Assembly: GCA_014763515.1 (NCBI GenBank)
Contig: JACXVH010000088.1
Coordinates: 1-15,961, forward strand
From: Flavobacteriaceae bacterium
GTDB taxonomy: Bacteria > Bacteroidota > Bacteroidia > Flavobacteriales > Flavobacteriaceae
Reading direction: 5' to 3'
Length of the DNA: 15,961 bases
Shown: positions 1-7,969 of the stretch, piece by piece
Layout: every line of letters begins with the position of its first letter
How positions within the stretch are numbered: the stretch's first letter is position 1
Translations under genes and position numbers: made by a program
Notes under the pieces: generated by a model
What the model saw: only the letters and a program-made list of their open reading frames with translations
Told to the model about the DNA's origin: nothing
The model's database searches: none

Positions 1-24
1 TTTTGAATGCTTTCCATTCTATTT

Positions 25-75
25 GTTTCAAGTTGTTTTTGTTTCAAGTTTGACGCTTTGCGTCTGTTTCAGGTT
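25..75. repeat. GTTTCAAGTT-type repeats with embedded hairpin, 3' side of the four-helix-bundle gene
   Basis: Three copies of GTTTCARGTT lie at 25-34, 41-50 and 66-75. A perfect hairpin GACGC-TTT-GCGTC (52-64) separates copies two and three. The motif recurs in inverted orientation on the far side of the small gene (491-507), so the gene is bracketed by these sequences. No U-tract follows the hairpin on the minus strand, so it is not an ordinary terminator. I infer that it belongs to a repeated or mobile unit together with the gene. Confidence 0.75.
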
Positions 76-89
76 TTTAGTTATATTTG

Positions 90-479
90 TTATTGAAACT
101 TATTTTCTTTAAAATCCTTTTTGTTTAAATAATTAATGAAATTTTTAATCTTACCGCTTAATTTTTCATAATCATTCTTTAATTCATCAAATTGAGCTTG
201 ATTAATATATCCATAATCAAGTATTCTATATAATTGTGATCTTGTTTCGCCGGCAGAACCTTTTGCAATAGAAAGAAATTGTCTAAATTCCATATTTCCA
301 TCTCTTTCAAAGCCTTCAGCAATATTATCCATTACTGAACCAGAAGATGCTTTAACTTGATCTTTCAGTCGAAAATCATTTTTTAATTCGGTTTCAAGTG
401 AGATTGTGTGGATTTTTTTAGCTAATCTTTTAGCTTCTATCCAAATTTCTAAATCTTCAAACTTATTTATAGTAGCCAT
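90..479 (-). CDS. Four-helix bundle protein (23S rRNA intervening-sequence / S23 family)
   Basis: The product is 129 residues from the ATG at 479. It begins MATINKFEDLEIWIEAK and contains SSGSVMDNIAEGFERD, which are hallmark segments of the four-helix bundle family first known from intervening sequences in 23S rRNA (PF05635/TIGR02436). The fold is shared with the accessory Avd protein of diversity-generating retroelements, but no reverse transcriptase or variable repeat is visible here. A longer reading starts at 509, but its first ten residues are translated GTTTCAAGTT repeat, so the internal Met is the better start. The gene is co-directional with miaB and begins 33 bases after it. Its cellular role is unknown; members usually occur scattered in genomes. 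The family call is confident, any function is not. Confidence 0.88.
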   Translation of the reverse strand: MATINKFEDLEIWIEAKRLAKKIHTISLETELKNDFRLKDQVKASSGSVMDNIAEGFERDGNMEFRQFLSIAKGSAGETRSQLYRILDYGYINQAQFDELKNDYEKLSGKIKNFINYLNKKDFKENKFQ

Positions 480-490
480 AAAACTAAAAG

Positions 491-507
491 AACTTGAAAC
501 TTGAAAC
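491..507. repeat. Inverted copy of the GTTTCAAGTT repeat, 5' side of the four-helix-bundle gene
   Basis: AACTTGAAAC occurs at 491-500 and again, overlapping, at 498-507, a 7-nt periodicity. It is the reverse complement of the motif at 25-75. The block fills almost all the space between the miaB stop (513) and the small gene's ATG (479). Confidence 0.75.
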
Positions 508-512
508 AAAAG

Positions 513-1961
513 TTATTGCATTATTTCTGAATAACCCACAGCTTCTCCAATTAGCGTTGCTGCAGTACAATCCGTAATTTTTACGTTAACAAAATCGCCA
601 GGTTTGTAGTTTTCTTTAGGAAAAACCACCACTGTGTTTTGAGAGTTTCTTCCACTCCAATGTTGGTCTGAACGTTTTGAATCTTTTTCAATTAAAACTT
701 CAACAGTTTGACCTACGAAACGTTGTGTTCTTTCTAAAGCAATACGTTGTTGTAAATCGATAATTTCATTTAAACGTCGCTTTTTAACTTCTTCAGGAAC
801 ATCATCTTCCATTTTTCTGGCAGCTAAAGTTCCAGGTCTTTCAGAATAAGCAAACATAAAACCGAAATCATAACGAACATGCTCCATTAATGATAAAGTA
901 TCTTGATGATCTTCTTCAGTTTCTGTTGGGAAACCAGAAATCATATCTTGTGATAATGAAATGTCTGGAATAATCTCATAGATTTTATCTACTAATGCGA
1001 TATATTCTTCTCGAGTATGTTGACGATTCATTTCCTTTAAAATACGTGTGCTTCCCGATTGAACTGGTAAGTGAATGTATTTACAAATATTATGGTGTTT
1101 TGCCATTACTTCAATAACTTCCACATGCATATCTTGTGGATTTGAAGTAGAAAAACGAAAACGCATTTTTGGAAATTGTGTAGCACACAGATCTAACAAC
1201 TGAGCAAAGTCGACTGCAGTTGCTTTTTGCATTTCAGAGGCTTTTTCGTAATCTTTTTTAAGTCCGCCACCATACCACAAATAACTATCTACATTTTGCC
1301 CTAGTAATGTAACTTCTTTGAATCCTTTACTCCATAAATCTTGAATTTCTTCTAATATACTTTGCGGGTCACGGCTACGCTCTCTTCCTCTTGTAAAAGG
1401 AACAACACAAAATGTGCACATGTTATCACATCCACGTGTAATGGAAACAAAAGCGGTAACACCATTGCTGCTTAAACGAACTGGTTGAATATCGCCATAC
1501 GTTTCTTCTTTAGATAAGATTACGTTAATTGCATCACGACCTTCGTCCACATCTTTTAAAAGATTCGGAATGTCTTTATATGCATCTGGTCCTACGACCA
1601 TATCTACAATTTTTTCTTCGTCTAAAAATTTTTCTTTTAAACGTTCAGCCATACAGCCTAAAACCCCAACTTTCATCGAAGGATTTATTTTTTTTACAGC
1701 ATTATATTGTTCCAAACGCTTACGAACCGTTTGTTCTGCTTTATCTCGAATAGAACATGTGTTTACCAAAACTAAATCGGCTTCTTCTAAATTTTGAGTA
1801 GTGTTATACCCCTGATTTGCTAAAATAGAAGCAACAATTTCACTGTCTGAAAAATTCATTTGGCAACCATAACTTTCAATAAAAAGTTTTTTAGTATTGC
1901 CTTCCTTTTGTTCTTGAACTAAACTTGTTCCTTGTTTGTCTTCTTCAATTACCTTTTCCAT
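513..1961 (-). CDS. miaB: tRNA-2-methylthio-N6-dimethylallyladenosine synthase MiaB
   Basis: MiaB is a radical-SAM methylthiotransferase that adds the 2-methylthio group to i6A37 of tRNAs reading UNN codons. The 482-residue protein has the family order. The N-terminal UPF0004 domain has cysteines C33 (SYGCQMN), C69 (VNTCS) and C103 (LGCMAE), which bind the auxiliary 4Fe-4S cluster. The radical-SAM motif RGCDNMCTFC supplies C178, C182 and C185 (CX3CX2C). A C-terminal TRAM domain runs from about 415 to 480. GCQMN and the full domain set separate it from RimO and MtaB. Length is normal for the family and no lesion is seen. It is divergent from topA and has its own promoter at 2002-2033. The N-terminal 20 residues are polar and variable, so a slightly later start is possible. 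Confidence 0.97.
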   Translation of the reverse strand: MEKVIEEDKQGTSLVQEQKEGNTKKLFIESYGCQMNFSDSEIVASILANQGYNTTQNLEEADLVLVNTCSIRDKAEQTVRKRLEQYNAVKKINPSMKVGVLGCMAERLKEKFLDEEKIVDMVVGPDAYKDIPNLLKDVDEGRDAINVILSKEETYGDIQPVRLSSNGVTAFVSITRGCDNMCTFCVVPFTRGRERSRDPQSILEEIQDLWSKGFKEVTLLGQNVDSYLWYGGGLKKDYEKASEMQKATAVDFAQLLDLCATQFPKMRFRFSTSNPQDMHVEVIEVMAKHHNICKYIHLPVQSGSTRILKEMNRQHTREEYIALVDKIYEIIPDISLSQDMISGFPTETEEDHQDTLSLMEHVRYDFGFMFAYSERPGTLAARKMEDDVPEEVKKRRLNEIIDLQQRIALERTQRFVGQTVEVLIEKDSKRSDQHWSGRNSQNTVVVFPKENYKPGDFVNVKITDCTAATLIGEAVGYSEIMQ

Positions 1962-2001
1962 ATAATCAAATGCCGAATGCGATTTTATATAATTCGGGTT
2001 G

Positions 2002-2033
2002 CAAAGATAATACTAAAATGTAAAATATGACAA
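2002..2033 (-). promoter_or_regulatory. miaB promoter (Bacteroidetes type)
   Basis: On the minus strand TATCTTTG (2009 to 2002) matches the Bacteroidetes -7 consensus TAnnTTTG exactly. A -33 TTG (2033 to 2031) lies 21 bases upstream. The inferred transcription start near 1995 leaves a leader of about 35 bases before the miaB ATG. A 13-bp near-palindrome (2028-2040) covers the -33 element. Confidence 0.6.
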
Positions 2034-2104
2034 CTTGTCAGACTTTCTTTAACAAAATATTTTACTGAAAAACGGCTAAAAATTAGAAATTGAAAAAAAA
2101 CTTA

Positions 2105-2112
2105 TACTTTTG
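2105..2112 (+). promoter_or_regulatory. topA -7 promoter element
   Basis: TACTTTTG is an exact TAnnTTTG match ending 19 bases before the topA ATG at 2132, so the mRNA would have only a very short leader. No TTG sits at the expected -33 distance; the TTG at 2090-2092 is only 12 bases upstream. This leaves the promoter half-supported. Confidence 0.4.
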
Positions 2113-2131
2113 CCACAAACAAAAAGTTGAA

Positions 2132-5100
2132 ATGGCAAAGAATTTAGTTATCGTTGAGTCGCCAGCTAAGGCAAAAACAATCGAGAAATTTCTAGGGAAA
2201 GACTTTCAGGTAGAATCAAGTTTTGGGCATATAGCCGACTTGCCATCAAGAGAAATAGGAGTTGATGTTGAAAATGGTTTTAAACCAAAATATGAAGTTT
2301 CGAATGATAAAAAAGCTTTGGTAAAAAAACTTAAGGATTTAGCTAAAAATGCCGAAATGGTTTGGTTAGCTTCCGATGAAGACCGTGAGGGAGAAGCAAT
2401 TTCTTGGCACCTAGCAGAAGAATTAAAATTAAAACCAGAAAAAACAAAACGAATCGTTTTTCACGAGATTACAAAATCAGCCATTCAAAAAGCAATTGAA
2501 AATCCAAGAGGAATCAATTATGATTTAGTAAATGCACAACAAGCAAGAAGAGTTTTAGACAGATTAGTAGGTTACGAGCTTTCTCCAGTTTTGTGGAAAA
2601 AAGTAAAAGGCGGACTTTCAGCTGGACGTGTGCAATCGGTTTCTGTGCGTTTAATTGTTGAGCGTGAAAGAGAAATTCAAGGATTTAATGCAGAAGCATC
2701 ATATAGCATAGTTGCCGAATTTGTAAATGAAAAAGGAAAATCGTTTAAAGCACGCTTGCCTAAAAACTTCGAATCTAAAAAAGAAGCAGAAGATTTTCTG
2801 CAAAAAAATATTGGTTCACAATATAAAGTAGCTGATTTAGAAACAAAACCTACAAAAAAATCTCCAGCAGCACCATTTACCACTTCAACATTACAACAAG
2901 AAGCAGCGAGAAAATTATATTTACCTGTTGGAATTACTATGCAGATAGCACAGCGTTTATATGAAGCCGGTCTAATTACTTATATGAGAACGGATAGTGT
3001 AAACTTGTCTAATGAAGCTTTAGATGCTGCAAAAGCAGAAATTGAAAGTTATTACGGAAAAGAATTTTCTCAAACACGTAATTATGCGACGAAAGCTAAA
3101 GGAGCACAAGAGGCTCACGAGGCTATTCGTCCAACAGATATGAGTCGCCATTCGGTTGATTTAGATAGAAATGAGTCGCGTTTGTATGATTTAATTTGGA
3201 AAAGAACAATTGCTTCTCAAATGAGTGATGCTCAACTAGAGCGTACAAATGTTAAGGTAGAAGCATCAAACCATAAAGAACTTTTTGCTGCAACTGGTGA
3301 AGTAATTAAGTTTGAAGGTTTCTTAAAAGTGTATTTAGAAGGTCACGATGACGATGAAGAAGAACAAGAAGGAATGTTGCCTCAAATGAGAGTAGGTGAA
3401 AAGCTTTCAAATTCTAATATTGTAGCAACAGAACGTTTTTCTCGTCCGCCAAGTCGTTATACTGAAGCTTCTTTAGTTAAAAAATTAGAAGAATTGGGGA
3501 TTGGTCGTCCGTCAACTTATGCACCAACTATTTCAACTATTATTGCACGTAATTATGTTGAAAAAGGAGCAAGTGAAGGTGTGGAGCGTAAATACAACCA
3601 AATTACATTACAAGGTTCAGATATTAAATCAGTTGTTTTAAAAGAAACGACGGGTTCCGATAAAGGAAAATTGGTTCCAACAGATATTGGAATGATTGTA
3701 AATGATTTCTTAGTTTCAAATTTCGAAACAATTTTAGATTACAATTTTACGGCTAAAGTTGAACAAGATTTCGACGAAATTGCGGAAGGTAAGGAAGATT
3801 GGGTAAAAATGATGAAAGATTTTTACAAGCACTTCCATCCAAATGTAGTTGATGTTGAAAAAAATGCTGATAGAGAGACTGGAGAACGTATTTTAGGAAA
3901 TCATCCTGAAACAGGAAAACAAGTTTCTGTTCGTTTGGGTAAGTTTGGACCAATGGCTCAAATTGGTAGTATTGATGATGAAGAAAAGCAGTTTGCCAGT
4001 TTATTACCAGAACAAAATATTTCAACAATTACTTTAGATGAAGCGCTTTCTTTGTTTATGTTGCCAAAGTCTTTGGGTAACTATGAAGGAGAAGAAGTAG
4101 AAGTAAATAATGGTCGTTTCGGACCTTATGTTCGTTTTGGAAAAACTTTTATTTCATTGCCAAAAGGAGAAGAGCCACTTGATGTTTCAATTGAAAGGGC
4201 AATTGAACTTATAAAAGAGAAACAGCAAGCTGATGCACCTATTGCAACACATGAAGGTTTGCCTGTACAAAAAGGTGTTGGGCGTTTTGGTCCGTTTATT
4301 AAATGGAATGGAATGTTTATCAATGTAAATAAGAAATATGATTTTGATAATTTATCCCAAGCTGATGTAAAAGAGCTAATTGAAGATAAGTTACAAAAAG
4401 AACAAGATAAATTAATTCACAATTGGGAAGAAGAAGGAATTCGTGTTGAAAAAGCACGATGGGGAAGATCAGTAATATTAAAAGGTAAAACTAAGATTGA
4501 GTTAAGTAAAGATGTTGATGCAGAGAAATTAACATTAGAGCAAGTGAAAGAATTAATTGATAAAAAAGCACCAGCAAATGAATTTGTAAGCAGTTTGTCT
4601 TCTCAAACAATCGGAAAAAAAATTGCTTTGCATACTTGTGATGAGTTTCCTAATTTAGATAATACCTCTATTGCTTTAATCACTGTTAATGAATACAGAG
4701 GTGCAGAATTAGAAAACGATACAAATAGTTTTAATGACTTTAGAAAATATTTTTATGCTCTTTATCCAGGGAATTGGAAATTTTCTTTAGCCGATTTAGG
4801 GACAATTGAAGCTGGAGCTTCTTTGGAGGATACTTATTTTTTGGTAAAGTCTATTTGTGAAGAATTACATAGAAAAAATATTTTTCCAATTATTGTAGGC
4901 GGTACTCAAGATTTAACTTACCCAATGTATCGCGCATACGATAATTTAGATCAAATGGTTAATTTGGTTTCAGTAGATAGTAAGTTCGACTTTGCTAAAG
5001 AAAACGGATTGCCTTTTAATTCTTATTTGTCAAGTATAGTAGTTGAAGAACCTAATAATTTATTCAATTTTGCTAATTTAGGTTATCAAACCTATTTTAA

Positions 5101-5686
5101 TTCTCAGGAAGAGATCGATTTAATTGAAAAATTGTTTTTTGAAGCATACAGATTAGGTGAAGTATCAAATAATTTAGCAATTGCAGAACCTGTCTTAAGA
5201 GACGCGAATTTGGTTACTTTTGATTTAATGTCTGTTGAGTCTTCACATTCTGGTAATTTTCAAACGTTTAATCCAAATGGATTTTCTGGTAAAGAAATAT
5301 GTGCTTTGGCAAGATATACTGGAATAAGTGATAAAGTTTCAAGTTTCGGTATTTTTAACTTTCACAATTCAATAAAAGAAGTATCTTTGGCTTCCCAGAT
5401 AATTTGGTATTTTTTAGAAGGCTATTATTTTAGGTCAAATGAATATCCTTTTGGAGGAAAAGAAAACTTTTTAAAGTATATTGTTCTGATAGAAGAAGAA
5501 GAGTTAATCTTTTATAAGAGTAATAAAACAGGAAGATGGTGGATTGAAATACCATTTTTAACAAACAATAATAATAAAATAAAAAGAAATACGTTATTAC
5601 CTTGCACTCATGACGATTATTTAGCGGCATGTGAGCAAGAAATGCCTGAAAGATGGTGGAAAGCGCAAAGGCGTAACTTATTGTAA
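2132..5686 (+). CDS. topA: DNA topoisomerase I fused in frame to an arginase/formimidoylglutamase-like domain
   Basis: Type IA topoisomerase relaxing negatively supercoiled DNA, here with an unexpected C-terminal partner (1184 residues in all). The TOPRIM domain has E9 (IVESPAKAKT) and the acidic D82-E-D84 set (SDEDREGEA). The catalytic tyrosine is Y284 (LITYMRTDS). A series of TopA C-terminal repeats follows (about 580-810), including GRFGPYVRFG and GRFGPFIKWN; no zinc fingers are present. TopA alone should end near residue 815, usually with a short Lys/Ala/Pro-rich tail. Instead, at KKAPANEFVSSL (nt 4562-4597), the frame runs on into a ureohydrolase-fold protein. No stop or in-frame ATG lies at the junction. 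The start at 2132 (MAKNLVIVESPAK) is preferred over the TTG at 2090, which would translate promoter sequence. TopA identity is certain; whether the fusion is real is open. Confidence 0.93.
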   Translation: MAKNLVIVESPAKAKTIEKFLGKDFQVESSFGHIADLPSREIGVDVENGFKPKYEVSNDKKALVKKLKDLAKNAEMVWLASDEDREGEAISWHLAEELKLKPEKTKRIVFHEITKSAIQKAIENPRGINYDLVNAQQARRVLDRLVGYELSPVLWKKVKGGLSAGRVQSVSVRLIVEREREIQGFNAEASYSIVAEFVNEKGKSFKARLPKNFESKKEAEDFLQKNIGSQYKVADLETKPTKKSPAAPFTTSTLQQEAARKLYLPVGITMQIAQRLYEAGLITYMRTDSVNLSNEALDAAKAEIESYYGKEFSQTRNYATKAKGAQEAHEAIRPTDMSRHSVDLDRNESRLYDLIWKRTIASQMSDAQLERTNVKVEASNHKELFAATGEVIKFEGFLKVYLEGHDDDEEEQEGMLPQMRVGEKLSNSNIVATERFSRPPSRYTEASLVKKLEELGIGRPSTYAPTISTIIARNYVEKGASEGVERKYNQITLQGSDIKSVVLKETTGSDKGKLVPTDIGMIVNDFLVSNFETILDYNFTAKVEQDFDEIAEGKEDWVKMMKDFYKHFHPNVVDVEKNADRETGERILGNHPETGKQVSVRLGKFGPMAQIGSIDDEEKQFASLLPEQNISTITLDEALSLFMLPKSLGNYEGEEVEVNNGRFGPYVRFGKTFISLPKGEEPLDVSIERAIELIKEKQQADAPIATHEGLPVQKGVGRFGPFIKWNGMFINVNKKYDFDNLSQADVKELIEDKLQKEQDKLIHNWEEEGIRVEKARWGRSVILKGKTKIELSKDVDAEKLTLEQVKELIDKKAPANEFVSSLSSQTIGKKIALHTCDEFPNLDNTSIALITVNEYRGAELENDTNSFNDFRKYFYALYPGNWKFSLADLGTIEAGASLEDTYFLVKSICEELHRKNIFPIIVGGTQDLTYPMYRAYDNLDQMVNLVSVDSKFDFAKENGLPFNSYLSSIVVEEPNNLFNFANLGYQTYFNSQEEIDLIEKLFFEAYRLGEVSNNLAIAEPVLRDANLVTFDLMSVESSHSGNFQTFNPNGFSGKEICALARYTGISDKVSSFGIFNFHNSIKEVSLASQIIWYFLEGYYFRSNEYPFGGKENFLKYIVLIEEEELIFYKSNKTGRWWIEIPFLTNNNNKIKRNTLLPCTHDDYLAACEQEMPERWWKAQRRNLL
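4580..5686 (+). other. Arginase/formimidoylglutamase-like domain (C-terminal part of the topA fusion)
   Basis: About residues 817-1184 of the fusion resemble the Bacteroidetes proteins annotated as formimidoylglutamase, which from memory lie between topA and gldK in flavobacteria. The segment enters at FVSSLSSQTIGKK, so about 15-20 N-terminal residues of the free protein appear missing. The ureohydrolase landmarks are present but altered. The GGDHS motif reads GGTQD (923-927), so the metal-binding His is Gln. The DAHxD motif reads DSKFD (949-953). The SxDxDxxDP motif reads TFDLMSVESSH (1029-1039), keeping only the first Asp. Manganese-dependent hydrolysis of arginine, agmatine or formiminoglutamate is therefore doubtful; I infer a non-catalytic ureohydrolase fold. 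Its role and any link to the adjacent T9SS genes are unknown. Confidence 0.75.
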
Positions 5687-5699
5687 AAGATATCTTTTA
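5684..5699. repeat. 16-bp perfect palindrome over the topA-fusion stop
   Basis: TAAAAGATATCTTTTA is a perfect palindrome whose first three bases are the stop codon. It has no loop and no U-tract directly after it, so it is a poor terminator. It may be a protein-binding site or chance in AT-rich DNA. Confidence 0.4.
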
Positions 5700-5761
5700 A
5701 GAGTCTATTTGTTATATCAAAAAGGTTTTTAAGATTTTTTTAAGGTTTTTTTGAAAAAAAA

Positions 5762-5792
5762 TTGTTTTTCTCAAAATTATTGAATAGGTTTA
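5762..5792 (+). promoter_or_regulatory. Candidate gldK operon promoter
   Basis: A TTG (5762-5764) is followed after 20 bases by TAGGTTTA (5785-5792), which matches TAnnTTTG at 7 of 8 positions. The inferred start near 5799 gives a leader of about 33 bases to the gldK ATG. The 145-base gap between the topA fusion and gldK is otherwise T- and A-tract rich, without a clear terminator, so some read-through from topA is possible. Confidence 0.5.
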
Positions 5793-5831
5793 CGCCCTTA
5801 AAAAGTAAAATACATTTAACCCAAATTTTAT

Positions 5832-7223
5832 ATGAAGAAGTTAGTTGCATTTTCGGCAATTTTGTCATTATTAGTTAGCTGTAGTAAGGGCGATAGAGGT
5901 GAACTTGTGGGTGCTAAAAGTAGAAAATGGTATCCTGAAAAACCTTATGGAATGACTTTGGTTCCAGGAGGTGCTTTTATTATGGGTAAATCAGATGATG
6001 ATTTAGCGAACATTCAAGATGCTCCTACGAAAACAGTAACGGTTCGTTCATTTTACATGGATGAGACCGAAATTACAAATGCTGAGTATCGTCAATTTGT
6101 TAATTGGGTAAAAGACTCAATTATTAGAACAAGATTGGCCATTCTTGCTGATGAGGTAGGTCAAAAACCCGCTGAAGGAGGTCGTGGAGGTAAAGATGGA
6201 GGAAGTATTGGTGATTATGCTTTCGCTGATGCAAACGTTGAAGAAATGTCTCCGTACGACAAATATATGTATGAAAACTATTACAGTGTAGGTACAGATG
6301 ATGACATGTACGCAGGAAGAAAATTGAATCGTAAAATGAAATTGATCGATGATCCTCAAAAATATCCCGACGAATATTATGTTGAGGTAATGGATTCAAT
6401 GTATTTGCCAGAATCTGAGTCATATAATGGGTTAAAGACTATGGATGTGTCAAAATTACAATTTAGATACAGAGAAGTAGATTGGAATAAAGCAGTTAAG
6501 AAAAAAGGAAGAAAAGGTCTATATGATGATAATCTTCCAATTGAAATATATCCTGATACAACAGTTTGGATTAAAGACTTTGCGTATTCATATAATGAGC
6601 CAATGCATAATGATTATTTTTGGCATGCTGCTTATGATGCGTATCCAGTGGTTGGTGTGAGTTGGAATCAAGCAAAAGCTTTTTGTGCTTGGAGAACACT
6701 ATACAAAAACTCATATATTAAAAAGAAAAAAGGTAGAGATCAAGTAAATTCATTCCGTTTACCAACTGAGGCTGAATGGGAATATGCTGCAAGAGGTGGT
6801 ATTGAATCTGCAACATTCCCTTGGGGAGGTCCTTATGCTAAAAATGATAGAGGTTGTTTTATGGCTAACTTTAAACCAAATAGAGGGGATTATGCTGCTG
6901 ATGGTGCTTTATATACTGTAGAAGCTAGATCTTATGAGCCTAATGATTACAACTTATACAATATGGCAGGTAATGTTTCTGAGTGGACTCAGTCAGCTTA
7001 CAGTCCTTCTTCATATGAATTTGTTTCTACAATGAATCCAAATGTTCCAGATCGTAAAAACCAAAGAAAAGTGGTTAGAGGTGGTTCTTGGAAAGATGTA
7101 GGTTACTTTTTACAAGTAGGAACGCGAGATTTCGAGTATGCAGATTCAGCAAGAAGTTACATTGGTTTCAGAACTGTTCAAGATTACATGGGAACAGCAG
7201 CAACTGGAACTAGACCAAAATAG
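5832..7223 (+). CDS. gldK: Gliding motility / T9SS lipoprotein GldK
   Basis: GldK is an outer-membrane-associated lipoprotein that, with GldN, forms the periplasmic ring of the type IX secretion and gliding machinery. The 463-residue protein starts with a lipoprotein signal, MKKLVAFSAILSLLVSC, with lipidated C17. The rest is a formylglycine-generating-enzyme (FGE-sulfatase) fold: GMTLVPGGAFIMGKSDDD near the start, RLPTEAEWEYAARGG centrally, then MAGNVSEW, VVRGGSW and IGFRTV at the end. GldK uses this fold structurally. GldJ shares the fold, but the position directly before gldL identifies this one as gldK. Length is normal and no lesion is visible. It is the first gene of the gld operon. Confidence 0.96.
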   Translation: MKKLVAFSAILSLLVSCSKGDRGELVGAKSRKWYPEKPYGMTLVPGGAFIMGKSDDDLANIQDAPTKTVTVRSFYMDETEITNAEYRQFVNWVKDSIIRTRLAILADEVGQKPAEGGRGGKDGGSIGDYAFADANVEEMSPYDKYMYENYYSVGTDDDMYAGRKLNRKMKLIDDPQKYPDEYYVEVMDSMYLPESESYNGLKTMDVSKLQFRYREVDWNKAVKKKGRKGLYDDNLPIEIYPDTTVWIKDFAYSYNEPMHNDYFWHAAYDAYPVVGVSWNQAKAFCAWRTLYKNSYIKKKKGRDQVNSFRLPTEAEWEYAARGGIESATFPWGGPYAKNDRGCFMANFKPNRGDYAADGALYTVEARSYEPNDYNLYNMAGNVSEWTQSAYSPSSYEFVSTMNPNVPDRKNQRKVVRGGSWKDVGYFLQVGTRDFEYADSARSYIGFRTVQDYMGTAATGTRPK

Positions 7224-7274
7224 TATTTAACCAATTAATTTATATTTAACTTAACTAACTAAAATTTATTTATT

Positions 7275-7910
7275 ATGGCAATTTTAAGTAAAAAAGTAAT
7301 GAATTTCCTTTATGGAATGGGTGCGGCGGTAGTAATTGTAGGAGCATTGTTCAAATTAATGCACTGGCCAGGTGCAGGACCAATGCTTATCGTCGGATTA
7401 TTAACAGAGGCTTTCATCTTCGGATTGTCGGCGTTTGAAGCTCCAGAAAAAGAATTAGACTGGTCTTTAGTTTACCCTGAATTAGCAGGTGGTGAAGCTA
7501 AGCCAAAAGATAAAAAAGCTGAGAAACCAGAAGATGCTCAAGGTTTATTATCTCAAAAATTAGACAACATGTTAAAAGAAGCTAAAATTGACGGTGAGTT
7601 AATGGCTAGTTTAGGAAACAGTATTAAAAACTTTGAAGGTGCTGCAAAAAATATCGCTCCAACTGTTGATGCTATTGCTTCTCAAAAACAATATGCTCAA
7701 GAAATGGTAGCGGCTGCTGATAACTTAAAATCTTTAAACAGTTTATATCAAGCGCAATTAGTTGGTGCTGAGAAAAATGCTCAGGCTAATGCTGAAATCG
7801 CTGAAAATGCTGCTAAATTAAAAGAGCAAATGCAATCAATGACTTCAAATATTGCTTCATTAAATGCAGTATACGGAGGAATGCTTTCTGCTATGAGTAA
7901 CAGAGGATAA
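7275..7910 (+). CDS. gldL: Gliding motility / T9SS inner-membrane motor protein GldL
   Basis: GldL forms the inner-membrane ring of the proton-driven T9SS motor around the transmembrane helices of GldM. The 211-residue protein has two N-terminal transmembrane helices (about 10-29 and 36-54) and a long polar, probably helical cytoplasmic part. Residues reported as functionally important in F. johnsoniae GldL can be matched: Y13, K27 and H30 in helix 1, and a buried glutamate in helix 2 (E45 in LLTEAF, equivalent to E49 of F. johnsoniae). The four-residue offset comes from a shorter loop, HWPGAGPML, between the helices. It starts 51 bases after gldK and 59 bases before gldM, consistent with one operon. 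It appears intact. Confidence 0.96.
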   Translation: MAILSKKVMNFLYGMGAAVVIVGALFKLMHWPGAGPMLIVGLLTEAFIFGLSAFEAPEKELDWSLVYPELAGGEAKPKDKKAEKPEDAQGLLSQKLDNMLKEAKIDGELMASLGNSIKNFEGAAKNIAPTVDAIASQKQYAQEMVAAADNLKSLNSLYQAQLVGAEKNAQANAEIAENAAKLKEQMQSMTSNIASLNAVYGGMLSAMSNRG

Positions 7911-7969
7911 TTTATTTTATCACTTTATTATTCAATTTTTATTAATTTAAATTTAAACAATTTTAAGAA

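Noticed and set aside
90..479. Diversity-generating retroelement accessory gene (avd)
   Set aside because: Only the fold is similar; there is no reverse transcriptase, template repeat or variable repeat in the window.
1529..1797. Small plus-strand ORFs opposite miaB
   Set aside because: They overlap a fully conserved MiaB coding region and have no recognisable protein features; they are antisense shadows.
2090..2131. Earlier TTG start for topA adding 14 residues
   Set aside because: The extra codons cover the TACTTTTG promoter element, and MAKNLVIVESPAKAKT at 2132 is the standard TopA N-terminus.
3753..4028. Small minus-strand ORFs opposite the topA repeats, and likewise opposite gldK and gldM
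   Set aside because: Low-complexity antisense reading frames of conserved genes, with no promoter or family signal.
5687..5831. Terminator between the topA fusion and gldK
   Set aside because: The region has T- and A-tracts and a loopless palindrome but no stem-loop followed by a T-run that I could support.
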